NCBI GenBank assembly: GCA_900550935.1
Contig: URUD01000049.1
Location: 1-19,213 of the forward strand
DNA length: 19,213 nucleotides
From: an uncultured Roseburia sp.
GTDB taxonomy: Bacteria > Bacillota > Clostridia > Lachnospirales > Lachnospiraceae
Direction of reading: 5' to 3'
The translations under genes were made by a program, and so were the position numbers. The notes under the pieces are model-generated. The model had not been told where the DNA came from and made no database searches. It saw nothing but the letters and a program-made list of their open reading frames with translations. This document shows, piece by piece, positions 7,460-15,728 of the stretch. Numbering within the stretch: position 1 is the stretch's first letter; each line of letters starts with the position of its first letter.

Positions 7460-8959
7460 TCATTTCTCTAATTTCTTAGTTGTGATCCGGATCCCCTCGA
7501 TCAGATCCGATGCCATCATCCCGTAGCTTCCCATCTGTCCACGGATCTCATCTCCGGATACGCCATGTAAAAACACACCAAATGGTGCCGCCATACAGGT
7601 TTCCATCCCCTGTGCTAAAAGAGAACCTAAAATACCACTTAATACGTCTCCACTTCCGGCTGTTGCCATTCCATGATTTCCGGACAAATTCAGATAAGCC
7701 GTTCCATCCGGACAGGCAGTAACCGTATGTTCATCTTTTAATACGCATACTATATTATATTGCCTTGCGAACACTTCTGCAACTTCAAATAATTGCTTTT
7801 GTATCTCCGGCACACTTTTTCCAGTCAGACGGCTCATTTCTCCCAAGTGTGGGGTCAGGATGGTGTCTTTGGGGAGCAGTGAAAGAAGTTCTTTTTTCTC
7901 TGCCATTTCGTTTAGGGCATCCGCATCCAGAACGAGCGGCACCCTTGCATGTTTTATCACATATTCCACCAGTTGTCCTGCGACATTTTCCCTTCCGAGT
8001 CCCGGTCCGCACACGATCACATCTGCCCAGTCCATTGCATTTTCAAGTAACTCTGTGTCCAGATCTTTTCTGTCATAAGTGGTCAGGATTGCCTCTGGCA
8101 AAGTCGTCTGGATCACGAGTCTGTTTTCTTCCGGCGTTAAAATACGGACCAGTCCGCATCCCGCCGCATAGGCAGCTCTGCCACAAAGACATGCTGCTCC
8201 CGCCATATTAACTGTTCCTGCGATCACAAGAACTTTTCCATAGGTTCCTTTATTCGAATGTCCCTGTCGTTTTGGCATCCAGTCCAAGTCGTTCCGCTCC
8301 AGCACGGCAACTTTTGGCGGGTCTCCAAACCAGCTTTCTTTTCCTATGCCGATCTCTGTCACAATAACTTTTCCGGAATACTCATTTCCCGGAAACAGAT
8401 ACTGTCCTATTTTTCCATAGGCAAATGTGATGGTAACATCCGCCCGGAATGCCGTTCCAAGTATGGCTCCGTTTTCCGCTGACACACCGGATGCAAGATC
8501 CACCGCATATTTTTTCCCGGAGAGGCTGTTTAATTTTTCGATCGTTTCTGCATAGCTTCCGGTCACTTCTCGCGACAGTCCCACTCCAAAAATGGCGTCT
8601 ATGACCGTGGTATAGTCATCTCCTGAAGGGATCTCATCTAAGATCGCATTGCCATGCGCGCGAAAGATCTCCTGCTGTAAGGCGTTCTGACCGGATGATT
8701 TTTTTCTGTCCCCAACCAAAACCGTATCTACCTCATAGCCTTCCTGCACCAGAAGTCTTGCGATCGCAAGCCCGTCGCCGCCATTGTTTCCAATCCCGCA
8801 TACCACAAGGATCTTTTCCTGCGCCACACTCTGCTTTTTCCACTCACACACGAAAGTTAAGGCTGCACGCTCCATTAAGACCATGCCCGGTATATGAAGT
8901 TTTTCGATCGTATTGGTATCATACTGCTGCATCTTTCTGCTGTTTACCAGATATCGCAT
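7460..8959 (-). CDS. nnrD: Bifunctional NAD(P)H-hydrate epimerase / ADP-dependent dehydratase
   Basis: Repairs damaged NADH and NADPH hydrates. The first half (about 1-215) is the YjeF_N epimerase with CGIGNNGGDGLAIARLL (54-70) and DAIFGVGL. The second half is the ribokinase-like dehydratase with CGPGLG (317-322), VLDADALN, TPHLGEMSRLTG (369-380) and GNHGMATAGSGDVLSG (427-442), whose Asp438 is the expected catalytic base. The 499-residue length is normal for the fused form, often annotated Nnr. The start MRYLVNSRKM at 8959 follows GGAGGGG; a start at 8971 lacks one. The gene overlaps or abuts alr. It begins only 20 bases past a strong terminator, so its promoter is not obvious. Confidence 0.94.
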   Translation of the reverse strand: MRYLVNSRKMQQYDTNTIEKLHIPGMVLMERAALTFVCEWKKQSVAQEKILVVCGIGNNGGDGLAIARLLVQEGYEVDTVLVGDRKKSSGQNALQQEIFRAHGNAILDEIPSGDDYTTVIDAIFGVGLSREVTGSYAETIEKLNSLSGKKYAVDLASGVSAENGAILGTAFRADVTITFAYGKIGQYLFPGNEYSGKVIVTEIGIGKESWFGDPPKVAVLERNDLDWMPKRQGHSNKGTYGKVLVIAGTVNMAGAACLCGRAAYAAGCGLVRILTPEENRLVIQTTLPEAILTTYDRKDLDTELLENAMDWADVIVCGPGLGRENVAGQLVEYVIKHARVPLVLDADALNEMAEKKELLSLLPKDTILTPHLGEMSRLTGKSVPEIQKQLFEVAEVFARQYNIVCVLKDEHTVTACPDGTAYLNLSGNHGMATAGSGDVLSGILGSLLAQGMETCMAAPFGVFLHGVSGDEIRGQMGSYGMMASDLIEGIRITTKKLEK

Positions 8960-8979
8960 TTTCCCCTCCATGCTTTCGC

Positions 8980-9008
8980 AAAAAGGGAGCTGTCCGGCAG
9001 CTCCCTTT
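8980..9008 (-). terminator. Strong terminator after the coiled-coil gene
   Basis: A perfect 11-bp stem AAAGGGAGCTG / CAGCTCCCTTT with a 5-base loop, followed on the minus strand by five T. The right arm overlaps the last two bases of the stop codon of the preceding gene. Confidence 0.88.
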
Positions 9009-9642
9009 ACTCTTCCTGTGTTGTATTCTCCTCATCCTCGTCTTCGTCTTCATACACAATATCAAACAGATCCAAAATCTGCATTCCAAAAATATCGTGC
9101 ATAAATCCGTAGATTTCCCGATTGTTCCATTCCCGGTTTTGTTTTTTTATGATATTTTCCTTTAGTTCGACCCGGATTCCCTGGATCCACTCTGAGATTT
9201 CTTCTGCTTCTCTTTCATTGACACGCATCTTGTCATAGCAGTATTCCATGGAAGCGAGCATCAGGGCTTCGTTGGTATCACGGATGATATGTGGAAGTTC
9301 TAACAGACGATCCTCGTAACGCTCCATCTTTTGATTGATCTCATCCACCAGACGACTGTTCTCTTCCAGTTTTCTGGTCTTTAGGCGGTCCTCATTTTCC
9401 TCATTTGCGCCATCCATATTTCTGCGTATACTGTCGAGCAGATTATTTTTTAAATGCTTTAAGTCCTTTAATTCCTGATTGACCCGTCCCTGCTCTGCCA
9501 GATATCTGCTTAACTTTTTTTCTATCTCAGAAATCCGTTCCGTCTTTCCATGGATAGCAAACAGTCTATGCCACTTGGGGTCTAAGATCAGGATTGGTAC
9601 CGAATGTTCCCGCAATGCCTGACGAAACACTTCTTCCTTCAT
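9007..9642 (-). CDS. Coiled-coil protein of unknown function, downstream of rex
   Basis: No family is recognised with confidence. The 211-residue product has no signal peptide or membrane segment. A short globular start (PILILDPKWHRLFAIHG) is followed by a long charged helical region (about 35-115), then mixed helices with EWIQGIRVELKENIIKKQ, and a very acidic tail EDEDEDEENTTQEE. The ATG at 9642 sits 8 bases after AGGAGGG; a GTG three codons earlier is too close to that site. It starts 14 bases past the rex stop and ends in the 8980-9008 hairpin, so rex and this gene form a two-gene operon. The co-transcription suggests a cytoplasmic role tied to the Rex regulon, but that is only context. 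Confidence 0.75.
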   Translation of the reverse strand: MKEEVFRQALREHSVPILILDPKWHRLFAIHGKTERISEIEKKLSRYLAEQGRVNQELKDLKHLKNNLLDSIRRNMDGANEENEDRLKTRKLEENSRLVDEINQKMERYEDRLLELPHIIRDTNEALMLASMEYCYDKMRVNEREAEEISEWIQGIRVELKENIIKKQNREWNNREIYGFMHDIFGMQILDLFDIVYEDEDEDEENTTQEE

Positions 9643-9656
9643 GAACGGCACCCTCC

Positions 9657-10310
9657 TTAGGCATCATTCTCTCTTGCACGTCTGTTTTTGACAATATTAT
9701 AAGATAACTGCATCAAGCTGTCTGACAAGTGAACATTTTCTACAACAACATCCTTGTCGATCAGTTCCAGGTCAACATGTGCAAAATTCCAGATTGCATG
9801 AATACCAAGGTCTACCAGACGGTTTGCAATGGCGTCTGCCTTTTCCTTTGGCATCGTGAGTGCTGCAATATCCACCTGATTATCCTTGCAGAACTGTTCA
9901 AGCTCATCCAGCATACGGATGCGGATCCCTCTGACAGAAACTCCGTCCAGCGCAGGATTGACATCGAACAGTCCTATGATCATAAATCCAAGTTTTTCAA
10001 ATTTTACATAATTCGCCAACGCCTGACCTAAGTTACCTGCACCGATAACAATGATATTATGTCTCTGATCCAGTCCTAAGATCTTGCCGATTTCCTCATA
10101 AAGAAACTTTACGTTATATCCATATCCCTGCTGTCCAAATCCACCGAAATTATTGAGATCCTGACGGATCTGAGATGCAGTTACATTCATCCGTTTGCTC
10201 AGATCGTTCGAAGAAATACGTTCTACTCCGGCATCTAATAACTCTCCCAAATAGCGGTAATATCTTGGCATTCTCCGAATCACTGCCTGTGATATATCTT
10301 TTTCTTCCAC
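9657..10310 (-). CDS. rex: Redox-sensing transcriptional repressor Rex
   Basis: A 217-residue dimeric repressor that reads the NADH/NAD+ ratio and controls fermentation and electron-transfer genes. The N-terminal winged helix (1-80) has AVIRRMPRYYRYLGEL and SQIRQDLNNFGGFGQQGYGY. The Rossmann domain has IGAGNLGQAL (GxGxxG, 89-98) and the adenosine-binding Asp116 in GLFDVNP. The C-terminal swapped helix ends LMQLSYNIVKNR. The start is GTG at 10310, with AAGGTGG nine bases upstream. A perfect-consensus promoter and a Rex-like operator lie directly before it, pointing to autoregulation. Confidence 0.96.
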   Translation of the reverse strand: MEEKDISQAVIRRMPRYYRYLGELLDAGVERISSNDLSKRMNVTASQIRQDLNNFGGFGQQGYGYNVKFLYEEIGKILGLDQRHNIIVIGAGNLGQALANYVKFEKLGFMIIGLFDVNPALDGVSVRGIRIRMLDELEQFCKDNQVDIAALTMPKEKADAIANRLVDLGIHAIWNFAHVDLELIDKDVVVENVHLSDSLMQLSYNIVKNRRARENDA

Positions 10311-10359
10311 CTAAGATGCCCACCTTTCTATCTTTAATCGCATATGATTTCTGAGATAC

Positions 10360-10388
10360 ATTATAGTGATTTGCCGCAAATCTGTCAA
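10360..10388 (-). promoter_or_regulatory. Consensus rex promoter with a palindrome filling its spacer
   Basis: On the minus strand TTGACA (10383-10388), 17 bases, TATAAT (10360-10365): both boxes and the spacing are perfect consensus. The spacer bases 10368-10382 form a perfect 15-base inverted repeat, GATTTGC-G-GCAAATC, which ends at the -35 box and stops two bases short of the -10. A protein bound there would block RNA polymerase. The transcript would start about 40 bases before the GTG of rex. Confidence 0.85.
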
Positions 10389-10389
10389 T

Positions 10390-10407
10390 GTGTGAAAAAT
10401 TTAACTA
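10390..10407. promoter_or_regulatory. Candidate Rex operator upstream of the rex -35 box
   Basis: The plus-strand 18-mer GTGTGAAAAATTTAACTA has the Rex-site layout of two 7-base arms around 4 A/T-rich bases. The left arm matches TTGTGAA at 6 of 7 positions and the right arm matches TTAACAA (the clostridial variant) at 6 of 7. It starts one base beyond the -35 and overlaps the stop codon of the ABC-F gene. This supports, but does not prove, Rex autoregulation. Confidence 0.45.
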
Positions 10408-12338
10408 TCTAACTGCATCGACAATTCTTCCCAGTCCTCATAGCACTGTTCCAGTTCTTTTTTGTAGGTATTCTGCTCCGCTGAAAGTTCATTTAGCTTT
10501 GCCGAATTGGTTGCATTTTCCGGCTTTGCAAATGCTTCGTCGATCTCTGCAATCTTCGTTTCCAGCTCCTCAATCCTCTTCTCCGTCTTTTTTAACGCAT
10601 TTTCGATCTTTCGGATCTGTGCCTGTTTTGCTTTCTGTTCCTGCCAGTCTGCCTTTGCAGCAGGCGCAGCTTCCTCTGCTGGCTGTGTGCTCTCGGCATC
10701 TTTCGTCGACGGATTGACGTAGATTTTGGTCAGTTCCTCATGCTTTTCCAAATAGTAGTCATAATTTCCAATGTAATTTACGACCATCTCTCCGGTCAGT
10801 TCCAGGATTCTGGTTGCCGTCTGGTTGATAAAATAACGGTCATGGGAAACGAAAAATACTGTACCGGTATACTGATTCAATGCAGATTCCAAAATCTCCT
10901 TTGATGTAATATCAAGATGGTTGGTCGGCTCATCCAAAATCAGGAAATTAGCATCGGAAAGCATTAATTTGGCAAGGGAAACTCTTCCCCTCTCTCCACC
11001 GCTTAAGTCCCCGATCTTTTTAAATACATCATCATTGGTAAATAAAAATGCCGCCAGTACATTGTGGATCTTCGTATTGTTCAATGTCGGATAATCATCT
11101 GCGATTTCTTCAAAGATTGTCTTTTCCATATGCAGTAACTGATGTTCCTGATCGTAATATCCAATGTGCACATTGGAGCCAAGGGTCACGGTTCCTGCAT
11201 CCGCCGGAAGTAACTGGTTGATGATCTTTAAGATCGTTGTTTTTCCGGTTCCGTTGTTTCCGATCAGTGCCACACGCTCGCCACGTTTTACCTCGAAAGA
11301 TAAATCTTCAAACAGCGTAAGCGGTGGATATGCCTTTGCCAGATGTTCTACGGTCAGCACGTCATTTCCACTTGTCACGTTTGGCTCTAAAATGATCTTG
11401 ATATCCGTATTTTCTTCGGTCGGTTTTTCCAGACGCTCTATCTTATCGAGCATCTTTTCCCTGCTCTCCGCACGCTTGATAGATTTCTCACGGTTAAACG
11501 ATTTGAGTTTTGTAATGACTTCTTCCTGATGTTTGATCTCACGTTGCTGGTTATAGTACTGTTTGAGCATGTCCTCTCTTACTTTTGCTTTTTTCTGCGC
11601 AAAAGCAGAATAGTTTCCCTGATATACAAATGCCTGATGTTTAAACAGCTCTACCACTTTTGTTACAACGCGGTCCAGAAAATAACGGTCATGCGATACA
11701 ATGATCACCGCTCCCTTATAATTCAACAGAAATGTCTCCAGCCAGCGGATTGATTCCATATCCAGATGGTTGGTCGGCTCATCCAAAAGCAGTACATCCG
11801 GCTTTGTCACCAGCAGCTTACCAAGGGAAACACGCGTTTTCTGTCCACCGGACAACTCACTCATCTGTTTTCCAAACTCTTCGTCGGTAAATCCCAGTCC
11901 TTTTAAGATACCGGTCACTTCACTGCGGTACGCATAACCGTTTTGCAGTTCAAATTCATGATTTAATTTATGATAGGTCTCTAACAGTGTTTCTAACGAA
12001 TCACCAGTCTGGTGATTCATCTGCTCTTCCATCTCACGAAGCCGTGCTTCCATGGCAAGGATATCCTCTCTGGAATGGAGCACCTCATCATAGATCGTGT
12101 GATGCCCGGATACATCCTGATACTGCGCAAGATAGCCGATCGTTTTGTCTTTTGCAAGGATCACTTCGCCGGAATCAGCTGTTTCTTCCTGCATAATTAT
12201 TTTAAGCAGCGTAGACTTGCCGGCACCATTGATGCCGACAATCGCTGCTTTTTCATTTGCTTCAATATGAAAACTAATGTCTTTTAACACTTCATCCGTT
12301 CCAAAGGATTTCGAGATATTCTGACACGATAAAACCAT
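10401..12338 (-). CDS. ABC-F family ATPase (ribosome-associated translation factor type)
   Basis: A 645-residue soluble protein with two ATP-binding cassettes and no membrane domain. Cassette 1 has Walker A GINGAGKST (35-43), signature LSGGQ (162-166) and Walker B LLLDEPTNHLD (183-193). Cassette 2 has GNNGTGKTT (360-368), LSGGE (445-449) and LILDEPTNHLD (466-476). Both catalytic glutamates are present. Between them (about 240-320) is the charged linker that reaches the ribosome in this family. A Thr/Ala-rich stretch leads to a C-terminal coiled coil (about 565-640), as in Uup/YdiF-type members. Some ABC-F proteins protect ribosomes from antibiotics; nothing here shows that. GAGG precedes the ATG by six bases. 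It starts 9 bases after icd and probably shares that transcript. Confidence 0.93.
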   Translation of the reverse strand: MVLSCQNISKSFGTDEVLKDISFHIEANEKAAIVGINGAGKSTLLKIIMQEETADSGEVILAKDKTIGYLAQYQDVSGHHTIYDEVLHSREDILAMEARLREMEEQMNHQTGDSLETLLETYHKLNHEFELQNGYAYRSEVTGILKGLGFTDEEFGKQMSELSGGQKTRVSLGKLLVTKPDVLLLDEPTNHLDMESIRWLETFLLNYKGAVIIVSHDRYFLDRVVTKVVELFKHQAFVYQGNYSAFAQKKAKVREDMLKQYYNQQREIKHQEEVITKLKSFNREKSIKRAESREKMLDKIERLEKPTEENTDIKIILEPNVTSGNDVLTVEHLAKAYPPLTLFEDLSFEVKRGERVALIGNNGTGKTTILKIINQLLPADAGTVTLGSNVHIGYYDQEHQLLHMEKTIFEEIADDYPTLNNTKIHNVLAAFLFTNDDVFKKIGDLSGGERGRVSLAKLMLSDANFLILDEPTNHLDITSKEILESALNQYTGTVFFVSHDRYFINQTATRILELTGEMVVNYIGNYDYYLEKHEELTKIYVNPSTKDAESTQPAEEAAPAAKADWQEQKAKQAQIRKIENALKKTEKRIEELETKIAEIDEAFAKPENATNSAKLNELSAEQNTYKKELEQCYEDWEELSMQLDS

Positions 12339-12347
12339 TTTTTACCT

Positions 12348-13553
12348 CTATATTTCTTCTAATGTCGCTCTGATTGCCTTGATAAAATCTTCGCTGTTTA
12401 AGACAACCGGATTTGGATTTGTCGTGATCAGCGCAAGGTCTTTTGTCATTTTACCATCTTCAATGGTCCTGATACAAGCCTTTTCTAATTTTTCTGCAAA
12501 ATCAGACAGCTCTTTGTTGCCATCTAATTCACCACGTTTCTTTAAGGCCCCCGTCCATGCAAAGATCGTTGCAACAGAGTTTGTGGAAGTTTCCTCTCCC
12601 TTTAAGTGTTTGTAATAATGTCTCTGTACGGTTCCATGTGCTGCTTCATACTCATAATAGCCATCCGGAGATACCAGAACCGATGTCATCATGGCAAGAG
12701 AACCAAAAGCACTGGATACCATATCACTCATGACGTCACCATCATAGTTTTTGCATGCCCAGATATAGCCACCCTCAGATTTCATCACGCGGGCTACCGC
12801 ATCATCGATCAGCGTATAGAAATAGGTAATTCCTGCCGCATCAAATTTCTCTTTGTACTCTGCATCAAAAATCTCCTGGAAAATATCTTTAAACGTATGG
12901 TCATATTTTTTGGAAATCGTGTCTTTCGTTGCAAACCACAGATCCTGTTTCGTATCCAGTGCATAATTGAAACAGCTTTTTGCAAAACTCTCAATGGAGT
13001 TGCACAGGTTGTGCTGTCCCTGAACGACACCTGCACCAGTAAAGTTGTGGATCAGTTCTCTTGTCTCGGTTCCGTCCTCTGCGGTGTAGACCAGTTCGCA
13101 TTTTCCGGCACCCGGGATCTTCATCTCACTTGCTTTGTAGACATCTCCATATGCGTGACGAGCGATTGTGATCGGTTTCTTCCAGTTCTTGACACACGGT
13201 TCAATACCTTTTACCACGATTGGAGCACGGAATACGGTTCCGTCCAACATCGCACGGATTGTTCCGTTTGGGCTCTTCCACATTTCTTTGAGGTTATACT
13301 CTGTCATACGGGCAGCGTTTGGAGTGATGGTCGCACATTTTACTGCAACGCCATATTTTTTAGTCGCATTGGCAGAATCAATCGTCACCTGATCATTGGT
13401 TTCATTCCGATGCTCTAACCCTAAGTCATAATATTCTGTATTTAACTCAATGTATGGCTCTAACAGTTCCTCTTTGATCATTTTCCAGAGGATTCTGGTC
13501 ATCTCATCTCCATCCATCTCTACCAAAGGGGTTGTCATTTTAATTTTTTCCAT
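12348..13553 (-). CDS. icd: NADP-dependent isocitrate dehydrogenase, eukaryote-like type
   Basis: Oxidatively decarboxylates isocitrate to 2-oxoglutarate with NADP+. The 401-residue protein has the type II (eukaryote-like) layout: VEMDGDEMTRILWKMIK at the start, TIDSANATKKYGVAVKCATITPNAAR, then MWKSPNGTIR with the isocitrate-binding SPNGTIR, and TIARHAYGDVYK. EAAHGTVQRHYY near residue 310 carries the NADP-binding region. The ATG at 13553 follows AAAGGAG; a TTG five codons earlier is not favoured. It is 11 bases downstream of the GntR gene and 9 bases upstream of the ABC-F gene. With Re-citrate synthase it gives a short route to 2-oxoglutarate and hence glutamate. Confidence 0.95.
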   Translation of the reverse strand: MEKIKMTTPLVEMDGDEMTRILWKMIKEELLEPYIELNTEYYDLGLEHRNETNDQVTIDSANATKKYGVAVKCATITPNAARMTEYNLKEMWKSPNGTIRAMLDGTVFRAPIVVKGIEPCVKNWKKPITIARHAYGDVYKASEMKIPGAGKCELVYTAEDGTETRELIHNFTGAGVVQGQHNLCNSIESFAKSCFNYALDTKQDLWFATKDTISKKYDHTFKDIFQEIFDAEYKEKFDAAGITYFYTLIDDAVARVMKSEGGYIWACKNYDGDVMSDMVSSAFGSLAMMTSVLVSPDGYYEYEAAHGTVQRHYYKHLKGEETSTNSVATIFAWTGALKKRGELDGNKELSDFAEKLEKACIRTIEDGKMTKDLALITTNPNPVVLNSEDFIKAIRATLEEI

Positions 13554-13564
13554 AATTGCTCCTT

Positions 13565-14239
13565 TCAATCTCCAAATACTTTGTCCCAGCCATGCATGTC
13601 AATATTGTGCATGGTATTCATCATATGTTCATTTGCCAGTTTTTCTGCCGAAACAGCATCATGCTGTTTCAGTGCCTCTACAATTTTGCGGTGTTCACTG
13701 TTAGAGTTGCCCGCCCGCTCATTATCTGCCAGCGTGATCTTTCTCACACGCTGCAAATAATGATGAAAGTCACCCAGAATACGTTTGATTTCCCTGCTTC
13801 CAGATGCATTATATAAGATTTCGTGAAAACGGTTGTCCAGCTCTAAGATCTGCTCTGAATTTCCCTTTGCCACATGAAAATCCGAAAGATAGATATTTTC
13901 CTCTAATTCGTCCAACTGTTCTTTTGTGATATTTTCCGCTGCCCATTTGGCACACAGTCCTTCCAGTCTGGAACGGATCTCATAGATATCCCGAATATCT
14001 TTTCTGGAAATGCCCACAACATAGGCTCCCTTATTCGGAATGATCGTGACAAGCCCTTCTAATTCAAGCTGTCTTAATGCCTCCCGCACAGGAGTACGGC
14101 TCACTCCCAGTTCCTCACCGATCGTCTTCTCTTTTAATTCCTCGTCCGGCGCATATTTCCCGGAAAGGATATTTTCTCGCAGAATTCGAAAGACACGGGA
14201 ACTTAATGAATAATTGTCATCTCCCATCGTACTGTTCAT
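13565..14239 (-). CDS. GntR-family transcriptional regulator, FCD (FadR-like) subfamily
   Basis: A 224-residue regulator. The N-terminal winged helix-turn-helix (about 10-75) includes the typical GEELGVSRTPVREALRQLELEGLV and IPNKGAYVV. The C-terminal all-helical FCD ligand domain has its expected metal-binding set: Asp and His in LDNRFHEIL, His in SEHRKIVEAL and His in NEHMMNTMHNI. Ligands of the subfamily are often small carboxylic acids, so citrate, isocitrate or 2-oxoglutarate would fit this operon, but that is inference. The ATG at 14239 is four bases past the Re-citrate synthase stop with the G-rich AGGGGG touching it; an in-frame ATG at 14227 is the alternative. Start here depends on translational coupling. 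The 20-bp palindrome at 15729-15748 is its likely operator. Confidence 0.92.
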   Translation of the reverse strand: MNSTMGDDNYSLSSRVFRILRENILSGKYAPDEELKEKTIGEELGVSRTPVREALRQLELEGLVTIIPNKGAYVVGISRKDIRDIYEIRSRLEGLCAKWAAENITKEQLDELEENIYLSDFHVAKGNSEQILELDNRFHEILYNASGSREIKRILGDFHHYLQRVRKITLADNERAGNSNSEHRKIVEALKQHDAVSAEKLANEHMMNTMHNIDMHGWDKVFGD

Positions 14240-14243
14240 CCCC

Positions 14244-15644
14244 CTATGACTGTAACGTAATATTTAATTTTTTACAGCACTTATTGATCTCTTCTACTAA
14301 TTCTTTATCGGTCAAAACAGTAACTCGTCCCTCTTCGTATTGTTTGTCGACCCATTTTTTTACCATAATAACAAGTTCTGAATTTTTATCAACACCATGC
14401 TCTTTTTTCAGATGATAGTAAGTGTTGATCCAATGTGCAATACCTGCAAGACCGGAGGTATTGGATACAGATACCAGTGGTGGTCTCTTTAAGAATTTGT
14501 CCGTATCGAAGATATTGTAGATTTCCTCGTTCTTTAACAGTCCATCTGCATGGATGCCGGCTCTGGTCACGTTGAAATTGCTTCCAACGAACGGTGTACG
14601 CTCCGGCTGCACATATCCTAATTCTTTCTCGAAATATTCTGCCAGTTCCGTGATAACGGTGGTATCCATACCGTCCAATGTCCCCTTCAACTGGGCATAC
14701 TCAAATACCATTGCCTCAAGCGGTGTATTTCCGGTACGCTCTCCAATACCAAATAAAGAACAATTGACTCCGCTGGCACCGTAAAGCCATGCGGTTGTGG
14801 AGTTGTTTACTGCTTTGTAGAAATCATTGTGTCCATGCCACTCGATCAATTCGGATGGTACACCTGCATGTGTGGTCAGACCATAAATGATGCCCGGCAC
14901 ACTTCTTGGGATTACGGCACCCGGGAAGTTGACCCCATATCCCATGGTATCACAGGCACGGATCTTGATCGGGATCTTATACTCTTCCATCAGTTTCATC
15001 AGTTCTACGCAGAATGGGATAACAAAACCGTAAATATCGGATCTTGTGATATCCTCTAAGTGGCAGCGTGGGCTGATACCGGTCTCTAAGCACTCACGGA
15101 TCACGCTTAAGTAAAGGTTCATAACCTCTCTTCTTGTCATCTTCATCTTATAGAAGATGTGATAATCCGAACAACTTACCAGAATACCGGTCTCACGCAG
15201 TCCGATATCTTTTACTAACTGGAAATCCTGTTTGCTTGCACGGATCCAGCTCGTTACCTCCGGGAATTTATAACCTCGCTCCAGACATTTATAAACTGCA
15301 TCACGGTCTTTTTTACTGTATAAGAAGAATTCACTCTGACGGATCAGTCCCTTTGGTCCTCCTAATTTATGCAGATAATCGTAGATCGTCACGATCTGTT
15401 CGGTCGTATACGGTGCCCTGGACTGCTGTCCATCACGGAATGTCGTGTCTGTGATCCAGATATTTTCTGGCATATTATGTGGCACGATCCTGTCATTGAA
15501 CGCAATCTTTGGTATCTCTTCATACGGGAATAAGTTATGGAATACATTCGGTTTCTCGACATCTGCCAACTGGTAGAAATGTTCCTCTAACTGCAGCAGA
15601 TTTGTTTTTTTATTCATTACAACTTCTCTCATGTCTTCTTTCAT
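14244..15644 (-). CDS. Re-type citrate synthase (HMGL/homocitrate-synthase-like family)
   Basis: A 466-residue TIM-barrel protein of the isopropylmalate/homocitrate synthase superfamily. It has the catalytic DTTFRDGQQ (66-74), the metal-binding His pair in EWHGHNDF (His270, His272) and GERTGNTPLE (301-310). The N-terminal ~60 residues (HNLFPYEEIPKIAFNDR) and the AGIHADGLLKNEEIYNIFDT segment resemble the clostridial Re-citrate synthases, as in Clostridium kluyveri, rather than LeuA or NifV. The icd gene two places downstream supports citrate as the product. Homocitrate or a related acid remains possible. The start at 15644 follows AAGGAG; upstream Met codons lie in the leader. No Si-type citrate synthase or aconitase gene is in the window. 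Confidence 0.82.
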   Translation of the reverse strand: MKEDMREVVMNKKTNLLQLEEHFYQLADVEKPNVFHNLFPYEEIPKIAFNDRIVPHNMPENIWITDTTFRDGQQSRAPYTTEQIVTIYDYLHKLGGPKGLIRQSEFFLYSKKDRDAVYKCLERGYKFPEVTSWIRASKQDFQLVKDIGLRETGILVSCSDYHIFYKMKMTRREVMNLYLSVIRECLETGISPRCHLEDITRSDIYGFVIPFCVELMKLMEEYKIPIKIRACDTMGYGVNFPGAVIPRSVPGIIYGLTTHAGVPSELIEWHGHNDFYKAVNNSTTAWLYGASGVNCSLFGIGERTGNTPLEAMVFEYAQLKGTLDGMDTTVITELAEYFEKELGYVQPERTPFVGSNFNVTRAGIHADGLLKNEEIYNIFDTDKFLKRPPLVSVSNTSGLAGIAHWINTYYHLKKEHGVDKNSELVIMVKKWVDKQYEEGRVTVLTDKELVEEINKCCKKLNITLQS

Positions 15645-15728
15645 TACACTAATCTCCTTTTCCCTGTGCCGATTATGTGTCTTTACGCTCATCTGCATAA
15701 ATAATCAAATCTTCGCATATTCTTGCGG

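Noticed and set aside
7765..8211. A 148-codon plus-strand frame opposite the NAD(P)HX repair gene
   Set aside because: Antisense shadow with Pro/Ser/Leu-rich composition and no initiation signals.
12606..13418. A 270-codon open frame on the plus strand opposite icd
   Set aside because: It is fully antisense to a clear icd gene, resembles no family, is rich in Cys, Phe, Ile and His as expected from the reverse of coding DNA, and has no ribosome binding site.
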